Positions 8,626 to 16,408 of a DNA stretch of 52,675 bases are shown one piece after another (the stretch's first letter is position 1; every line of letters starts with the position of its first letter). The notes beneath the pieces are model-generated. The model searched no databases and had not been told where the DNA came from. It worked only from the letters and a program-made list of their open reading frames with translations. The DNA comes from Sphingobacterium sp. JB170 (GTDB lineage: Bacteria; Bacteroidota; Bacteroidia; Sphingobacteriales; Sphingobacteriaceae), in NCBI RefSeq assembly GCF_900163865.1, contig NZ_FUKU01000033.1, positions 1-52,675 on the forward strand, written 5' to 3'. The position numbers and the translations under genes were made by a program.

Positions 8626-9021
8626 TTAGCTAAGTGCAGATGTGTCGGGCGGTTTTACTAAATGCGAAGTAAAAAGGAATGAGTATAACTGATTATAGTA
8701 TGCGGGTGGCTTCACTTCTTCGACAAAAAGCAGTTTATCGCTTACAATATAAACAGGCGTAACGACATTAAAATAAACAACTTCAGTTTGTAACTGTTTC
8801 AGCCTGTTTGAAGCATCGTTGTCTTCCTGCTCCTTTTGCATTTTTGCCAAATAACATTTTCCGTTACATTTGAGCTGCGGACGGCTTTTGTTTTCGCAAA
8901 ACATAGAAACAAACAGCTTTGTATCGTATTCGTAAATAGTATATAACACAGGATTTTTCATTATGCTCATGAGCATAATGAAAAGGAAAAATGTGCTTGC
9001 TATTTTAGATACTGCTTTCAA
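8626..9021 (-). CDS. Small CNGKC-motif membrane-anchored protein (putative copper-handling)
   Basis: This 131-residue protein appears to start with TTG at 9021; no better start precedes the hydrophobic segment (residues 9-22). After the single N-terminal helix come C42 and C52-N-G-K-C56. This F-C-E-N-K...L-K-C-N-G-K-C-Y-L pattern recurs, from memory, in small Bacteroidota proteins next to copper-type TonB receptors. Three closely spaced cysteines suit metal or redox chemistry. It is the first gene after the promoter at 9046-9075 and leads the copper cassette. Function is inferred from context; I know of no characterised member. Confidence 0.6.
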   Translation of the reverse strand: MKAVSKIASTFFLFIMLMSIMKNPVLYTIYEYDTKLFVSMFCENKSRPQLKCNGKCYLAKMQKEQEDNDASNRLKQLQTEVVYFNVVTPVYIVSDKLLFVEEVKPPAYYNQLYSFLFTSHLVKPPDTSALS

Positions 9022-9045
9022 AAAACTATGGCGTAAAAATTACCG

Positions 9046-9075
9046 CAAAGGTACTAATTTATTTCCTTTAGCCAA
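9046..9075 (-). promoter_or_regulatory. Promoter of the copper cassette
   Basis: On the minus strand a Bacteroidota -7 box TACCTTTG occupies 9053-9046 and a -33 TTG lies at 9075-9073, with 19 bp between. It is placed about 25 bp before the TTG start of the CNGKC gene. The GTTAG-N6-CTAAC operator seen elsewhere in this window is absent, so this cassette is probably controlled by something else. Confidence 0.55.
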
Positions 9076-9115
9076 AAGGACATATCAAATAGTTGGTCAT
9101 TTAACATCAAAAAAA

Positions 9116-9757
9116 TTATAAAAAACTCTCAATATCAAAATCACTCAAATCACTGTTCCGCAAAGTGGAAGAACCGGCTTCCGTTTCAGATGAGAGTGTG
9201 CTGTCCAAAAGCTCGGCAATTTTTCGGGATGCACCCTCAATGGAATTTTCCAGCAGGCTGAATAATTCAGTTCCCTGTAATCTTTGAACTATCGCCACCG
9301 CTGTTTCCTTTTGAGCTTGTTCCAAATTCTCTTTTTGGAGCAATGCCCCTACGGAGCTTAGTTCATCAAAGGTAACCCCCTGGGCAAGACTGTTATCGCC
9401 ACCGGATATTCCGTACCTGTTCCATTCTTCTTCCTCTTCCTCCAGATCAGGTATATTACTGAAAACTTCGTCCAGCTCTTCCTGCGGAATTTGAACACCT
9501 ACGGTTTCGTTTTCGTCGTATTCAATATCTAAATTAGCTGGATCGAACGCCTGTTCCTCTATTTGGCGTTCATTGGCGCTGTTTGGCGGCGAAAGTCGTT
9601 TTACAGGCTTGGGCTGACCCATTATATCGGGCAGGTTCGGATTGACTTTTTCCAGCGTTGGTTTTTTCTCCGACCTTTTCTTAATGACAATCTTGTCCTG
9701 CAAAAGCAGGGCAATGATTATCAGCAGGCATGTCACAATTACTGTTTCCATAATCAA
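9116..9757 (-). CDS. traD: Conjugal transfer protein TraD (CTnDOT-type)
   Basis: This 213-residue protein has one N-terminal membrane helix (METVIVTCLLIIIALLLQD), a basic stretch, then a long acidic soluble domain (DLEEEEEEWNRYG). It lies fourth after a ParA-like and two DUF3408 genes, the traA-traB-traC-traD order of CTnDOT-type elements, and its ATG overlaps the traC stop (ATGA). The family's biochemical role is unknown. The next tra genes (traE onward) do not follow; the copper cassette is there instead. A partial near-identical copy lies at 2669-3142. Confidence 0.7.
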   Translation of the reverse strand: MIMETVIVTCLLIIIALLLQDKIVIKKRSEKKPTLEKVNPNLPDIMGQPKPVKRLSPPNSANERQIEEQAFDPANLDIEYDENETVGVQIPQEELDEVFSNIPDLEEEEEEWNRYGISGGDNSLAQGVTFDELSSVGALLQKENLEQAQKETAVAIVQRLQGTELFSLLENSIEGASRKIAELLDSTLSSETEAGSSTLRNSDLSDFDIESFL

Positions 9758-10032
9758 AGGAATGTTTTAGGAGCTTCTTTAAACAGGGTTTTAATGTCAT
9801 CTCCACGATCCTGAAAATGCTGTTTCAGCACATTGTATAGATAATCGGAAATTGTGATTTTTCCATTGCCAAGCATAAAAACAATACGGGATATGTTCTG
9901 GTGGAACTCCTCACTAATATAAACTGTTTTGCCATTTCGAGCCAAAAACTCAGTAGGCTGTAAAAAATTGCTCTTGTATTCTCCGATACAATCAGGCTGT
10001 TTCTTTTTCTTAAATAAATTTTTCATAATCAA
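9754..10032 (-). CDS. traC: DUF3408 conjugal transfer protein TraC
   Basis: This small basic protein of 92 residues (M3 at 10026 is an equally good start) has a C-terminal region matching the paralogue upstream: GKTVYISEEFHQNISRIVFML, then HFQDRGDDI. The same pattern in traB (GKVVYIRPEYHERLLRIVQL, HFREFGDDI) marks both as DUF3408 members, likely DNA-binding proteins of the ribbon-helix-helix sort. It overlaps traD by 4 bp and is 5 bp downstream of traB, so translation is coupled. It lacks the long linker of traB. Confidence 0.75.
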   Translation of the reverse strand: MIMKNLFKKKKQPDCIGEYKSNFLQPTEFLARNGKTVYISEEFHQNISRIVFMLGNGKITISDYLYNVLKQHFQDRGDDIKTLFKEAPKTFL

Positions 10033-10037
10033 ATACT

Positions 10038-10448
10038 TTATAAAATGGGTTTAAAACGTTCATTGAAATAATCTGTAATATCATCACCAAACTCCCTGAA
10101 GTGGTGTTCAAGGATATTGTCAATGTATGAATAGAGGGTTGTTTTTTCCTCCCTTGTCAATTGCACAATACGGAGCAGCCTTTCGTGATATTCAGGACGA
10201 ATGTAGACGACCTTGCCGCTACGACCGGGCGGAAACCGATTGACCAAAAATGTTTCCTCGTAGTCCGCTTTCTTTGATGAGCTGCTTCGGGATTTTTCTT
10301 TAGGCTTCGCCTTGATTTCCTTTGGCTCTGGCTCTTGCTGACTATTTTGGGGTGGAGCAACAGGTTCGTCGCCACTGATGATATTCATCAAATAATCCTC
10401 ATCAACATCCGGCTTTTTAAAATCGTTGTTTTTGTTATCTGTACTCAT
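10038..10448 (-). CDS. traB: DUF3408 conjugal transfer protein TraB
   Basis: This protein has 136 residues. An acidic N-terminus and a Lys/Ser/Pro-rich linker (about 30-65, KAKPKEKSRSSSSKKA) precede the DUF3408 domain at 75-136 (GRSGKVVYIRPEYHERLLRIV...HHFREFGDDITDYF). It is a paralogue of the next gene, traC. It sits 12 bp after the ParA-like traA. Partition-type ATPases usually work with a small DNA-binding partner, so this pair may provide that function for the transfer machinery or for element maintenance. Confidence 0.75.
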   Translation of the reverse strand: MSTDNKNNDFKKPDVDEDYLMNIISGDEPVAPPQNSQQEPEPKEIKAKPKEKSRSSSSKKADYEETFLVNRFPPGRSGKVVYIRPEYHERLLRIVQLTREEKTTLYSYIDNILEHHFREFGDDITDYFNERFKPIL

Positions 10449-10460
10449 AGTTTATCGCAT

Positions 10461-11228
10461 TTATAGATGAGTGATTTTTAAAAATTCCTCGATAAACAAA
10501 TCCATTTTCGTTGCTTTCAACAATTGTGTTTCGGCTGGCAGTAAGCTTGACCTGAATACATAATTTTCGGTATCATCCGTTTCCTTTCGGAAACGCTTGC
10601 TGTCCATTATCCTGGTTTCCATTATGGGCAGATTGAGTTGCCGGATGACACTTTGATAAGCCTCGTACAAGCCTGTTTTTTCCCTGCCGTCCACCTGGTT
10701 CCAGAACAGCCACAACTCCTGCTCATCGTTTCCCTCGATGGTTTTTGGGAGTTCAAGAAAGGCTTTGGTAAAGCCCAATGTACTTTCCACCACCAAGCGG
10801 TCGGCGGTTATGGGCGAAAAGATAAAATCCATCATTTTCAAGGTGGTCAATACTCCTTTGGTATTGGCAGTTCCGGGCAGGTCAAAGAAAATAACATCGG
10901 GTACAATAGCCGATTGCGTTATATACTCTGATGCTTTTTCCAAAGCATATTCGGCTTTGCTTTTCATAATCGGATACGCTTTTTTGTTAATGGTTTGAAA
11001 CTGCTTCATTGCCGCCTTTTTGTGATACTCATTTTGCATTAAGGTCTTCTTATCCCGTTCACGCATATTGGTCAGGCTGTGCTGCGGAAAGTCGCAATCC
11101 AATACCAGGACATTAAAGCCTAACCGGTAGTGGAGCACACTTGCCAGTAAGGTGGTCATTGTCGATTTTCCCACACCTCCCTTTTGGGTGGAGAAGCTGA
11201 TTTTTAAAGTTTTCTTTCTTGTTTCCAT
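10461..11228 (-). CDS. traA: ParA-family ATPase TraA
   Basis: This 255-residue ATPase has the deviant Walker A of ParA/MinD proteins near its N-terminus (STQKGGVGKSTMTTLLAS, residues 12-29), a switch II-like DCDFPQHSL at about 45-53 and a Walker B-like VIFFDLPG near 110-117. It is the first gene of the traABCD operon and divergent from the mob genes across the oriT-like gap. CTnDOT-type elements carry this gene at the start of the tra operon. I found no TAnnTTTG box immediately upstream on the minus strand. Confidence 0.9.
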   Translation of the reverse strand: METRKKTLKISFSTQKGGVGKSTMTTLLASVLHYRLGFNVLVLDCDFPQHSLTNMRERDKKTLMQNEYHKKAAMKQFQTINKKAYPIMKSKAEYALEKASEYITQSAIVPDVIFFDLPGTANTKGVLTTLKMMDFIFSPITADRLVVESTLGFTKAFLELPKTIEGNDEQELWLFWNQVDGREKTGLYEAYQSVIRQLNLPIMETRIMDSKRFRKETDDTENYVFRSSLLPAETQLLKATKMDLFIEEFLKITHL

Positions 11229-11910
11229 TATTTAAAAATTTATTGTTACATACTTTACTTGTTTAGCAACTTTGAATATTCGTGTACTTGAATATTCCTT
11301 TGATCCCATATTCCTGCATTGTTTTTAAGAAATAAGCCTGTATGCTTTTTTGCTTTCCTTACAATCTTGTCGGATATGCTTTTGGGCAAACGGTAAACTT
11401 CACAAAAGGCAAAATGCTTTACTGCTTTTATGCTTTTACAGTTTTAAAACCTTACGCTTTTATTCCAAACTACCTGCAAGCAAATCTTGATTTCTTCCTT
11501 GTTTAAATACATTTTTTATTCCCTGCACTAAAACTGTAGGGCAAATAAAGCGAATGATTGACCTGCTGATTGATGTGTGGCAGTGTTTGGCACTCAAAGG
11601 CACTGTTTGTCCGAGTATTTCATGGCAACACTCTCTTAAAGAGGTGTTTACTTTGTAAAATGATTTTTATTAACGGATTTATGCAAAAGACTTTTGACAA
11701 ATCGGAGGGTAACGGGAACGGCATCAAGCCGTTTTTCCCTGTTACATTTAATCCGTCCCGCAGGGCGGATTTTTGTGTTCACCGGAACACGGCAAGTTGT
11801 GTTTTGAGGCACTCGAAACCGAGTTTAGTGCCTCAAAACAACTTGCCCTTTGCAGGGGCAGAAAAAACCTCCGAAGTCGGCTTTTTGTGTGAATTATAAA
11901 TGGATTAGTG
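11229..11910. other. 682-bp divergent gap between traA and mobA
   Basis: No protein gene is supported. The half near traA (11240-11560) is AT-rich with repeated 'gctttt/tgcttt' words and no clear promoter box. The half near mobA (11700-11890) is a run of stem-loops listed separately as the oriT candidate. At 11578-11594 lies a 17-bp word, TGGCAGTGTTTGGCACT, that also occurs at 3127-3143. An open frame across 11570-11899 exists only because it reads through these stem-loops. Confidence 0.6.
11709..11885. other. Candidate origin of transfer (oriT) stem-loop region
   Basis: Several inverted repeats stand in series just before mobA. GTAAC...GTTAC encloses GGGAACGGC/GCCGTTTTTCCC at 11709-11745. 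ATCCGTCCC/GGGCGGAT lies at 11751-11770. A long stem of 21 pairs has a 2-nt bulge, with arms starting GGCAAGTTGT at 11791 and ending at ACTTGCC 11847, and an inner ACTCG/CGAGT. CCGA/TCGG followed by T5 lies at 11871-11885. In these elements the mob operon normally starts beside oriT, so this is the natural nick-site region. The nick site itself cannot be read from sequence. Confidence 0.5.
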
Positions 11911-12348
11911 ATGAATGACAACAGGAACAGCAAACAGAACAAGTGCGGTCGCAAGCCAAAACTCAACCCGAGCATCCACCGCCACGTTTTCCGTCTTACA
12001 GATGAGGAAAATGCCAAACTTTTATCGCTTTTTGAAGCATCGGGAATGCCCAATAAAGCAAAGTTTATCATTTCGCAGGTGTTTGGAAAGGAAATGAAGT
12101 CGGTCAAAATTGATAAAGGAACGGTTGATTTTTATATGCGACTGACTTCGTTTCACAGTCAGTTTCGGGCAATAGGCGTGAATTACAATCAGATTGTGAA
12201 GCTGTTGTACCGTCATTTTTCGGAGAAAAAAGCCGCAGCGTTCCTTTACAAATTGGAAAAACAGACGGCTGAAATGGCGGTATTGTGTCAAAAAATCATT
12301 CAGATAACCGAAGAATTTGAAGCCAAACATCTGAAAAAACAGCGTTAG
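11911..12348 (+). CDS. mobA: Mobilisation accessory protein MobA
   Basis: This 145-residue protein (ATG at 11911; an in-frame GTG lies one codon earlier) has a basic N-terminus (NKCGRKPKLNPSIHRHVFRL), then TDEENAKLLSLFEASGMPNKAKFI, which fits the ribbon-helix-helix DNA-binding part of relaxosome accessory proteins. A helical C-terminal domain carries the family's FRAIGVNYNQIVKLLYRHF. Such proteins bind oriT and help the relaxase nick. It follows the oriT candidate and precedes the relaxase gene, which suits that role. A hairpin separates it from mobB. Confidence 0.85.
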   Translation: MNDNRNSKQNKCGRKPKLNPSIHRHVFRLTDEENAKLLSLFEASGMPNKAKFIISQVFGKEMKSVKIDKGTVDFYMRLTSFHSQFRAIGVNYNQIVKLLYRHFSEKKAAAFLYKLEKQTAEMAVLCQKIIQITEEFEAKHLKKQR

Positions 12349-12351
12349 ACC

Positions 12352-12395
12352 TGGATGAGCTATCCATTAAAAGATAAAAATCAATAGCTCATCCA
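12352..12395 (+). repeat. Perfect 12-bp inverted repeat between mobA and mobB
   Basis: TGGATGAGCTAT (12352-12363) and ATAGCTCATCCA (12384-12395) are exact reverse complements around a 20-nt AT-rich loop. There is no T-run after the stem, so a terminator is unlikely. A binding site for MobA or the relaxase, or a translation-modulating hairpin ahead of mobB, are the options I see. Confidence 0.7.
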
Positions 12396-12435
12396 CGCTT
12401 CATTACCATTAAGAAAATAAAAAAATCAATGAAAA

Positions 12436-13728
12436 ATGATAGCAAAAATCGGAAGAAGCGAAAATTTGTACGGTGCATTGGCGTATAACAATCAGAAAGT
12501 GGAGAATGAAAACGGGAAAATTCTGTTCACAAATAAGATAATTGAAACGCCAAGCGGGAATTATTCCGTTGCACAATTAACCCAATCTTTTGAACCGTAC
12601 CTCATCGCAAATCGCAATACGCAATATCATACCTTGCATATTTCGCTCAATCCCGACCCAAAAGATAAAGTTAGCGATGACAAGTATAGAGAAATGGCAC
12701 AAGAATATATGCGGGAAATGGGTTACGGCGAACAGCCTTTTGTGGTCTTCAAACATACCGATATTGACCGTAGTCATATCCATATCGTATCGGTCTGCGT
12801 GGATGAACAGGGCGTGAAAATTTCGGATAGTTTTGAGAAAATGCGGTCTATGAATATATGCCGTGAACTGGAAAGAAAACACGGTCTGATACCTGCAACG
12901 GATAAAGAACGTAATCAGAATGATAAGGTTTTTCGTCCGGTGTATTATCGGGCAGGTGACGTAAAAAGTCAGATAGCTTCAGTAGTCCGACACCTGCCGA
13001 ACTATTATCAACACCAAACTTTGGGAGAATATAATGCTTTGCTATCCCTGTTCAATATTACCACCGAGAAAGTGGAGGGCGAATTACACGGAAAGGCACA
13101 GCAGGGTTTATTGTACATTCCATTGAATGAGAAAGGCGAAAGAGCCGGACATCCGTTCAAGGCTTCGCTTTTCGGAAAGAACGCAGGGCTTCCGGCTTTG
13201 GAACTGCATTTTGAGAAATGCAAAACAACCCTGAAAGACACCCCGACCAAACAGACCTTAAAATCAGCCGTTACCATTGCACTGCAATCCACGGGCAATG
13301 AACAGGCTTTTAAAAGACAATTAGGGGAACAAGGGATTAATGTTGTGGTGCGTAGAAATGACACCGGACGTATTTACGGAATAACGTTTATTGACCACAA
13401 TTCTAAAAGCGTTTGGAACGGTTCACGCTTAGGCAAGGAACTTTCTGCCAATACCTTTAATGATTATTGGAACAATAACATCAAACCGGAGATTAAAGAA
13501 CCTGCCTTACAACCACCAAAAATATCCACATCAAATGATGTGGATATTCCTGCGGAAGAACCACATCATTTGTTTGACTTTCTGAATACTACTGAAAGAC
13601 ACGAAGACGGCTTGATAGAAGCCGTTGGCGGTTTGCTCATACCCGAAGCACAGGGCGAAGATTACGAGGAACAGGATTTTACCAATAAGATGAAGAAAAA
13701 AAGAAAACGCCAAAGAGGTCAGAAATAG
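12436..13728 (+). CDS. mobB: Relaxase MobB (mobilisation nuclease)
   Basis: This 430-residue relaxase has the metal-binding three-histidine motif at about residues 111-119 (H-T-D-I-D-R-S-H-I-H-I). An upstream YHTLHISLNPDPKD strand matches relaxase motif II, and an N-terminal Tyr (LYGALAYNN, about 13-19) is the candidate catalytic residue. It would nick oriT and stay bound to the transferred strand. The C-terminal third is less conserved and ends in a Lys/Arg-rich tail. In related elements mobC follows directly; here an esterase and its regulator intervene. Confidence 0.9.
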   Translation: MIAKIGRSENLYGALAYNNQKVENENGKILFTNKIIETPSGNYSVAQLTQSFEPYLIANRNTQYHTLHISLNPDPKDKVSDDKYREMAQEYMREMGYGEQPFVVFKHTDIDRSHIHIVSVCVDEQGVKISDSFEKMRSMNICRELERKHGLIPATDKERNQNDKVFRPVYYRAGDVKSQIASVVRHLPNYYQHQTLGEYNALLSLFNITTEKVEGELHGKAQQGLLYIPLNEKGERAGHPFKASLFGKNAGLPALELHFEKCKTTLKDTPTKQTLKSAVTIALQSTGNEQAFKRQLGEQGINVVVRRNDTGRIYGITFIDHNSKSVWNGSRLGKELSANTFNDYWNNNIKPEIKEPALQPPKISTSNDVDIPAEEPHHLFDFLNTTERHEDGLIEAVGGLLIPEAQGEDYEEQDFTNKMKKKRKRQRGQK

Positions 13729-13735
13729 ATTCTTA

Positions 13736-14563
13736 TTATTTCTTGATATGTTGCTTGAAATACACAAAATGATGTTCAATAGACTTATTCCAATATTCTG
13801 TGTTATGATTGCCCGGCTGACTTATGAAAGTTGTCGGGATTTCCAGACTATCAGTTAAGGGTTTTAAATTTTCAGAGTTTGGATATAAAATATCGTCTGT
13901 TCCGCAGTCAAAAATGAACGGTTTTTTGAAGTTGGGATTTTGCTTTAATAATGTTGAAATACTGTACTTGTTCCAATCTTCTTTTGTAGGATTTCCGAGA
14001 TTTTTTATTAAATCGTCTGTCACTCTGTTTGTCTGCCAAAACTGTTGGCTTACTTTCTGAAAATTAGGATAGTCGATTTCTAAAGCTCCGCTTGTAGAGC
14101 CTGCCGTATTAAAATAGTCAGGGTTTAAAATGAAATACCGCAAAGCCCCGTAACCACCCATACTCAAACCACTTATAAAGATATTTTTATTGTCAGTATT
14201 AAAAGACTGATGAACTTTGGGAACTAACTCTTTGAAGAAAAAGTCCTCATAACGTGAGCCTTTGTTTATCGGGCTGTTGATATAGTAAGACGTAAAACCA
14301 TCTGGCGTTACAATGACAAAACCGTATTCGTCAGCCAATTTTTGTAAATCTGTTGTCTGCGACCATTGTTTGTAGTTTTCGCTGTAACCGTGAAGTAAAT
14401 AAACCAAAGGATATTTTGCAGTTTCGTTGTATGTTTTTGGTTTGAAAACAAAAACGGTGTCAGGGTTTGCCAAATACTCCGATTTTAAAATCCATTTTTC
14501 CTGTGCTTGTAGTGAAAAGTTTATCATTAATAAACCAATCAACATAAAAATTGCTCTATTCAT
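13736..14563 (-). CDS. Secreted esterase of the S-formylglutathione hydrolase/feruloyl esterase type
   Basis: Start taken at 14563, where MNRAIFMLIGLLMINFSLQAQ is a clean Sec signal peptide; the longer frame adds no conserved sequence. The 275-residue alpha/beta hydrolase has the HGYSENYKQW oxyanion region (HG near residue 57), nucleophile motif G-L-S-M-G-G-Y-G (Ser near 132), a likely acid in DCGTDDILYPN and the His in QPGNHNTEYW. It is probably a periplasmic carboxylesterase; the substrate is unknown. It is divergent from an HxlR regulator and convergent with mobB, and both genes interrupt the usual mobB-mobC order, so they are an inserted cargo pair. Confidence 0.85.
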   Translation of the reverse strand: MNRAIFMLIGLLMINFSLQAQEKWILKSEYLANPDTVFVFKPKTYNETAKYPLVYLLHGYSENYKQWSQTTDLQKLADEYGFVIVTPDGFTSYYINSPINKGSRYEDFFFKELVPKVHQSFNTDNKNIFISGLSMGGYGALRYFILNPDYFNTAGSTSGALEIDYPNFQKVSQQFWQTNRVTDDLIKNLGNPTKEDWNKYSISTLLKQNPNFKKPFIFDCGTDDILYPNSENLKPLTDSLEIPTTFISQPGNHNTEYWNKSIEHHFVYFKQHIKK

Positions 14564-14569
14564 ATTTAA

Positions 14570-14601
14570 TATATTTGTTGCAAAATTCAGCAAGCATTTT
14601 G
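14570..14601 (+). promoter_or_regulatory. Promoter and possible HxlR operator between esterase and HxlR genes
   Basis: A -7 box TATATTTG lies at 14570-14577 and points toward the HxlR gene. Just downstream, CAAAAT (14581-14586) and ATTTTG (14596-14601) form an inverted repeat where a dimeric regulator bound there would block transcription. Autoregulation is an inference. Confidence 0.4.
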
Positions 14602-14650
14602 TCGTATGCAATAACGAACAAAATTGTGAGCCTCTATAAAGTTGACAGTT

Positions 14651-15025
14651 ATGCGTAAAGAAAATTCTACCAATGCGATAAATGAACAGTTTTTGTTTCA
14701 GGTATGCGAATTAAATTCAGCAATTGCAATGATTAGCGGTCGTTGGAAGTCGCAAATTGTTTATTCCATTTCGCAGGGAAACAATCGTTTTCATTTGTTA
14801 AAAAAGGAATTACCGAATATTTCTGAACAGGTTTTGGGTCGGCAACTCAAAGAATTGGAAGCTCACGCAATACTTGTCAAAAGGGAAATTCCCGAAACTG
14901 TTCCTTTCGGAATTGAATATATATTAACAAATAAAGGATTAGATTTAGTCCCAATTTTGGAAAGCCTTTGTAATTGGGGGAAAACCTATGAGAAAGGAAA
15001 AGAAATTTCAGTTTGCTCAATGTAG
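14651..15025 (+). CDS. HxlR-family transcriptional regulator
   Basis: This winged-helix protein of 124 residues carries the HxlR hallmark I-S-G-R-W-K-S-Q-I near residues 30-38, followed by GNNRFHLLKKELPNISEQVLGRQLKELE. A Cys is present near the N-terminus (VCELN) and another near the C-terminus (SVCSM). Some HxlR proteins sense reactive electrophiles through such a cysteine. It is divergent from the esterase, its probable target. The ATG at 14651 is preferred over a TTG three codons upstream. Confidence 0.85.
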   Translation: MRKENSTNAINEQFLFQVCELNSAIAMISGRWKSQIVYSISQGNNRFHLLKKELPNISEQVLGRQLKELEAHAILVKREIPETVPFGIEYILTNKGLDLVPILESLCNWGKTYEKGKEISVCSM

Positions 15026-15077
15026 TGGTACTCTTAATCTGGTCAAACACCGCCAAACACCGCCATCGACTACCACT
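15024..15077. repeat. Tandem 10-bp repeat within a 7-bp inverted repeat
   Basis: AAACACCGCC is repeated exactly twice (15045-15054, 15055-15064). It lies between AGTGGTA (15024-15030) and TACCACT (15071-15077). It sits at the junction where the inserted esterase/HxlR pair meets the 5' side of mobC. It could mark the insertion point or be a mobC upstream site. Confidence 0.45.
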
Positions 15078-15136
15078 TAATTAATGTCCATCCTTTTACC
15101 ATTTAAATTCACGCCCGAACATTAAAATTTATAATA

Positions 15137-16408
15137 ATGCAGGGAGAAGACGATTTAAGAGGGCTTGCCAAGATTATGGCATTTATGCGGGCAGTAAGTA
15201 TACTATTGGTACTAATGCACCTCTACTGGTTTTGTTATGGATTTTTTGTTGAACAAGGTTGGGTACTAGAGATTATCAATAAGATACTGGGTAATTTCGA
15301 CCGGACTGCGGGACTGTTTTCACATACGCTTTACACCAAAGTGTTTGCTGTTATTTTGCTTGCGTTAAGCTGTCTGGGTACCAAGGGTGTGAAGAACGAA
15401 AAAATAACTTGGTCTAAAATTTATGTAGCACTGGGCATAGGATTTATACTTTTTTTCCTCAACACGCCACTTCTAAAACTTTCGCCACTTATAGGTACGT
15501 TCTTTTACATACTCACGCTTTCTCTTGGATATATAGCATTACTGATGGCCGGCGCATGGATCACCCGTTTATTGAAGAACAACCTCATGGATGATGTTTT
15601 CAATAACGAGAACGAAAGTTTTCAGCAGGAAACTAAATTGATGGAAAATGAATATTCCGTCAATCTTCCAACAAAGTTTTATTACAAGAACAAATGGAAT
15701 GACGGTTGGATAAACATCGTCAATCCATTTAGGGCAACCATTGTGTTGGGTACTCCCGGTTCGGGAAAATCGTATGCCATAGTAAACAACTATATCAAGC
15801 AACAAATCGAAAAAGGCTTTTCGATGTACATATATGATTTTAAATTCGACGACCTATCTACCATTGCCTACAATCACTTACTGAAGCACAGGGATAAATA
15901 CAAAATTCAGCCGAAATTCTATGTGATAAACTTTGACGACCCACGCAAGAGCCACCGATGCAATCCACTCAATCCCCAATTTATGACCGACATTTCGGAT
16001 GCTTATGAAGCAGCTTATACCATCATGTTGAACCTGAATCGTTCGTGGATACAGAAGCAAGGTGATTTTTTTGTAGAATCTCCAATTATCCTTTTGGCTG
16101 CCATCATCTGGTATTTGAAAATATATGATAACGGTAAGTATTGTACGTTTCCGCACGCCATTGAGTTGTTAAATAAAAAGTACTCGGATGTATTTACAAT
16201 TCTCACATCCTATTCCGAACTGGAAAACTATTTATCTCCCTTTATGGATGCGTGGCAAGGAGGAGCACAAGATCAGTTACAAGGACAAATTGCTTCGGCT
16301 AAAATTCCTTTATCAAGAATGATTTCACCACAATTGTATTGGGTAATGACAGGCGATGATTTTTCATTGGACATTAGTACTGATGCGTTAAGTTTTTGCA
16401 TCAAATAA
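15137..16408 (+). pseudogene. mobC: mobC coupling protein, 5' part (interrupted by IS)
   Basis: This is the N-terminal 412 or so codons of a VirD4/TraG-type coupling ATPase: hydrophobic segments near residues 15-35, 70-85 and 95-150, then Walker A G-T-P-G-S-G-K-S-Y near 205-213. At 16375 the insertion sequence begins, and the frame runs on through about 11 IS-derived codons to a stop at 16408. The conserved continuation after GDDFSLDI is found at 17690, in the same frame. A truncated protein with Walker A but no Walker B cannot be a working ATPase, so transfer through this protein should be abolished unless the IS excises. Confidence 0.9.
16366..16374. repeat. Left copy of IS target-site duplication
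   Basis: ATTGGACAT at 16366-16374 is repeated exactly at 17689-17697 on the other side of the IS. Removing one copy plus the IS restores an unbroken mobC frame (…FSLDINNPKEP…). Confidence 0.9.

Noticed and set aside
8614..8631. AGCTAA-N6-TTAGCT as a DtxR-type operator for the copper cassette
   Set aside because: It lies over a stop codon at the 3' end of a gene, has the wrong half-site orientation and is not near a -7 box.
11570..11899. Open frame of about 109 codons between traA and mobA
   Set aside because: It runs through the serial stem-loops of the oriT candidate, has no family resemblance and no start signal; an overlapping frame on the other strand is equally open for the same reason.
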